Source: Carex sylvatica
Lineage: Eukaryota > Streptophyta > Magnoliopsida > Poales > Cyperaceae
Direction of reading: 5' to 3'
NCBI GenBank assembly: GCA_964058845.1
Contig: CAXKVR010000271.1
Location: 1 to 23,748, forward strand
Length of the DNA: 23,748 nucleotides
The position numbers and the translations under genes are program-made. Every line of letters starts with the position of its first letter. The first letter of the stretch is position 1. The notes beneath the pieces were generated by a model. It was given only the letters and a program-made list of their open reading frames with translations, was not told where the DNA came from and made no database searches. Below are positions 21,740 to 23,748 of the stretch, piece by piece.

Positions 21740-21990
21740 AATAGTTAAATTCAGAGATGGCTGGGAGGTGAAACAATATAAAAGTCAACATGAAAAAAAA
21801 TACTACAGTCTCAAACATATAATACTACAATCCCAAAGTCAAAATACTACAGTCATAAATAATAATAAAAAAGACTACAATCATACAGTCTGAAAAAAGA
21901 TATCATAATGCCAACACAAATACAAACATATAACACAACAGTCTCAAACTCAAAATACTACAGTCAGAACAATATCACAATTAAAAAACT
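21740..21990 (-). repeat. ACTGTAGTATTT repeats between the small ORF and the PMD gene
   Basis: Read on the minus strand, ACTGTAGTATTT occurs exactly three times (21964-21953, 21853-21842, 21809-21798) and degenerate forms (ATTGTAGTATTA, ATTGTAGTCTTT) in between. The same 12-mer occurs twice in the predicted 5'-UTR intron of the transposase (17887 and 17932, plus strand). In each place it reads in the direction of the gene that follows. The stretch has no ORF. Confidence 0.6.
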
Positions 21991-21996
21991 CTGCAA

Positions 21997-23748
21997 TCAT
22001 CCTCGTCGCTTCCTTTCGGAAGGAGACAATCTACAAGCCGCTATGCCTTTGCCATCCATGTGCGGCTGCACACGCCTCTGTGTCTGCCTTTGCGGACTCG
22101 CATCTCCTAAATCCTCCTCCCCTATATCCTCATCCTCCTCTCCCGTATACATGTGATGCGTACCTGTACCGGCTGTCCATGGATCAAATGGACCAGCTGA
22201 CTCTACGGGTGTCGGGCCTGTACGCATCTCCCATGGATCTTCCTCCCAGCTTGCAACATACGTGGCAGGAGGCGGTGTACCAAATAATGCAGAGACAAAG
22301 CCATCTGCAGTTTGAGATGCACTCCCACCAGCCTCGTAGTCGTGCTCCATCTCCACTCCATATCGTGGTCTGTGGGAGCCAATGTCCTCAGCATCTGTAT
22401 CGAACGGGGGCAGCTCATCCACGCTAAAACTAGGCTCGGCATTCCAACGAGTTGCTCTATCCTAAATTAAAATAATATCAGTTTTGCTACATACAAATGA
22501 CTCAGCAATCAATAATATAAAATGGTAACTGACCGAGCTAAGCTCTACCGAAACTCCATATTTATTTCTGTAAGCGTCTCATCCTTGCGTATTCAACACC
22601 CAGTGGTGTAACGCCTAACCCGAGTTATCATCTACATAATTGAAAGTTAAGTGAGTTACAACAAATAATTCGGTGAAAATAAAATCATTGTGTGTGTCCT
22701 ACTTTTAATATTAACTTGTAAATACCTGCAGGAGGTGGCGGCATATCATGAGCGTAGATGGTCTCCGGCTGATAATCCAGATTTTGCGGTGCCTTATTTA
22801 TCTCCCGCCAATTAATGTTCTCCCCAGAATCGCACAACATTCCAACGAGGTGGCCTTCAAAACTGCCTGTCTCCATGATTGGTGCAGTGTGCCCGAGCAT
22901 TTGGCTTCCTATATACCGCCAAGCATCCATCGCCATGCACGCCAGGCTATGTCCAACTCCTCTCACAGCTGTCAACAGCTGCACACAATATGATTATTAC
23001 AACAGTAAGTAATTAAAATTTGCAATTTTTAATTAAAGTATGTTTCAGTTGTACTTACTGCGCGAGCATTTATCGGACCCAAGGCATGTAATTGCTAGAT
23101 GAATCCATCAGTCTACGTTGAAGGATGTCGCCATAATGGCCCGTAAGGTAGACTGACGACATGCCCCATTTCTGGTACCAGACGGCATATCTCAAATCTC
23201 CGGAACCAGCACCCAACGATGCAGCTGGTGGCGGACTCCATAAGTGCTGCTCAGGATGTTGAGCCCGGTCGTACTCCAAGATGAAGTGCTGGCTCCAGTC
23301 GACTTTGCTCTTAGTGTGGGCCGTACTGCAGGTACAATTAATTAGAAAAGATGTAAACGATGACATTATTAAAGTGATAATGAAATTAAGTATATACTTA
23401 CTTGTGGAACTTTTCAGTATCATCCTTACCCATTAGCGGGTACTCCGAGATGAAAGCATCTAAGCCAAACTGTTGAGATACACGATCCGGGTAGTGGTAC
23501 CCCACTATCCAGTAACAAACGACCGGTCCCCGATAATACCATAGTCGTATCTGCTCTGGATCTAATGTCAGCCGGCTCAAAAGGGATGCACGATACGGAA
23601 ACCAGTCAATATTCGCATCTCGGAGCATCTGGAGCTGACCCCGGACATAAGAAATCCCCTTGCCCTTCTATTCATGACTGTGATCATTGCCCCATATGGC
23701 ACCATACGCTGGGCATCTGTCTGGGTCAGGAACTCCCCATCAGGGATG
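21997..23748 (-). pseudogene. Plant mobile domain (PMD, MAIN/MAIL-like) gene, decayed, 5' end outside window
   Basis: Exons on the minus strand: (window edge) to 23402, 23325-23059, 22978-22726, 22631-22534 and 22461-21997, with GT..AG introns. The motif VVCYWIVGYHYPDRV and then QQFGL (about 23531-23466) is the signature of plant mobile domain proteins, preceded by ISYVRGQL and NIDWFPY and followed by a conserved tail of Trp and Tyr residues. The last exon is acidic and low in complexity, ending ERKRRG. In the inferred frame there are stops at 23742 (TGA), 23670 (TAG), and two in exon 22631-22534 (TAG, TGA), plus a frameshift before 23072, so the gene is dead. Cellular PMD proteins such as Arabidopsis MAIN and MAIL1 act in the nucleus in silencing and meristem maintenance; transposon-borne copies are known in MULEs and retrotransposons. 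Their role in the element is unknown. Confidence 0.82.

Larger units (their letters stand above)
17513..23748. mobile_element. Mutator-like element (MULE) with PMD cargo, right end outside window
   Basis: The element is defined by its genes: a mudrA-type transposase on the plus strand and a plant-mobile-domain gene on the minus strand, facing each other, with a small ORF between. The left limit is uncertain. The sequence from about 17513 (GGCCATTTTTATTAATACCC) looks like a terminal region and leads into GC-rich tandem repeats and a TATA box, but the opposite terminus is not in the window, so neither TIR nor 9-bp duplication can be checked. Both large genes are broken, so this copy would need help in trans to move. 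Confidence 0.75.

Noticed and set aside
22080..22427. 115-codon ORF on the plus strand
   Set aside because: It is antisense to the last PMD exon, which has low-complexity acidic coding that leaves other frames open.

Overview
This is nuclear DNA from a flowering plant, most likely a eudicot. The evidence is spliceosomal introns with GT..AG borders, a CrRLK1L-type receptor kinase, AT-rich intergenic DNA packed with MITEs, and a Mutator-like element (MULE). I cannot name the genus from sequence alone. No bacterial features (operons, Shine-Dalgarno sites, CRISPR) are present.

Layout. 1-3130: a nest of miniature elements. These are a Tourist-like MITE with TTA duplications (11-160), three related long-inverted-repeat MITEs (about 205-530, 543-954, 1167-1570), a MULE-type MITE with a perfect 9-bp target duplication (2291-2703), and a second Tourist-like candidate (2862-3124). 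3625-6544 (minus): an intact two-exon FERONIA/ANXUR-like malectin receptor kinase of 872 aa, with twin TATA boxes upstream. 7879-8248: a 370-bp non-autonomous hAT element with an exact 8-bp target duplication and a GC-rich core of CGTGCCGTG repeats. 8257-13600: gene-free, AT-rich DNA with another copy of the 2291-2703 MITE family (9499-9897), a possible decayed LTR retroelement on the minus strand, and further inverted repeats. 13626-16447 (plus): an intact eight-exon gene for a 366-aa secreted or membrane-anchored protein with an ethylbenzene-dehydrogenase/cytochrome c-552-like haem-binding fold and a C-terminal membrane anchor.

About 17.5 kb to the window end: the left and central part of a large MULE, whose right end lies outside. 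It carries a decayed mudrA-type transposase on the plus strand (18166-21270), an 80-codon ORF of unknown function on the minus strand (21476-21718), and a decayed plant-mobile-domain (PMD, MAIN/MAIL-like) gene on the minus strand (21997 to beyond 23748). Transposase and PMD genes converge, as mudrA and mudrB do in maize MuDR. Both carry nonsense codons and frameshifts, so this copy is probably not autonomous.

The two host genes look functional and independent of each other. The transposon part is the most unusual: PMD cargo, the small ORF, and a shared ACTGTAGTATTT motif in non-coding DNA beside both gene blocks. Splice sites, reading frames, target duplications and repeat units were worked out by eye. 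Family names rest on recognised motifs, not on database searches.
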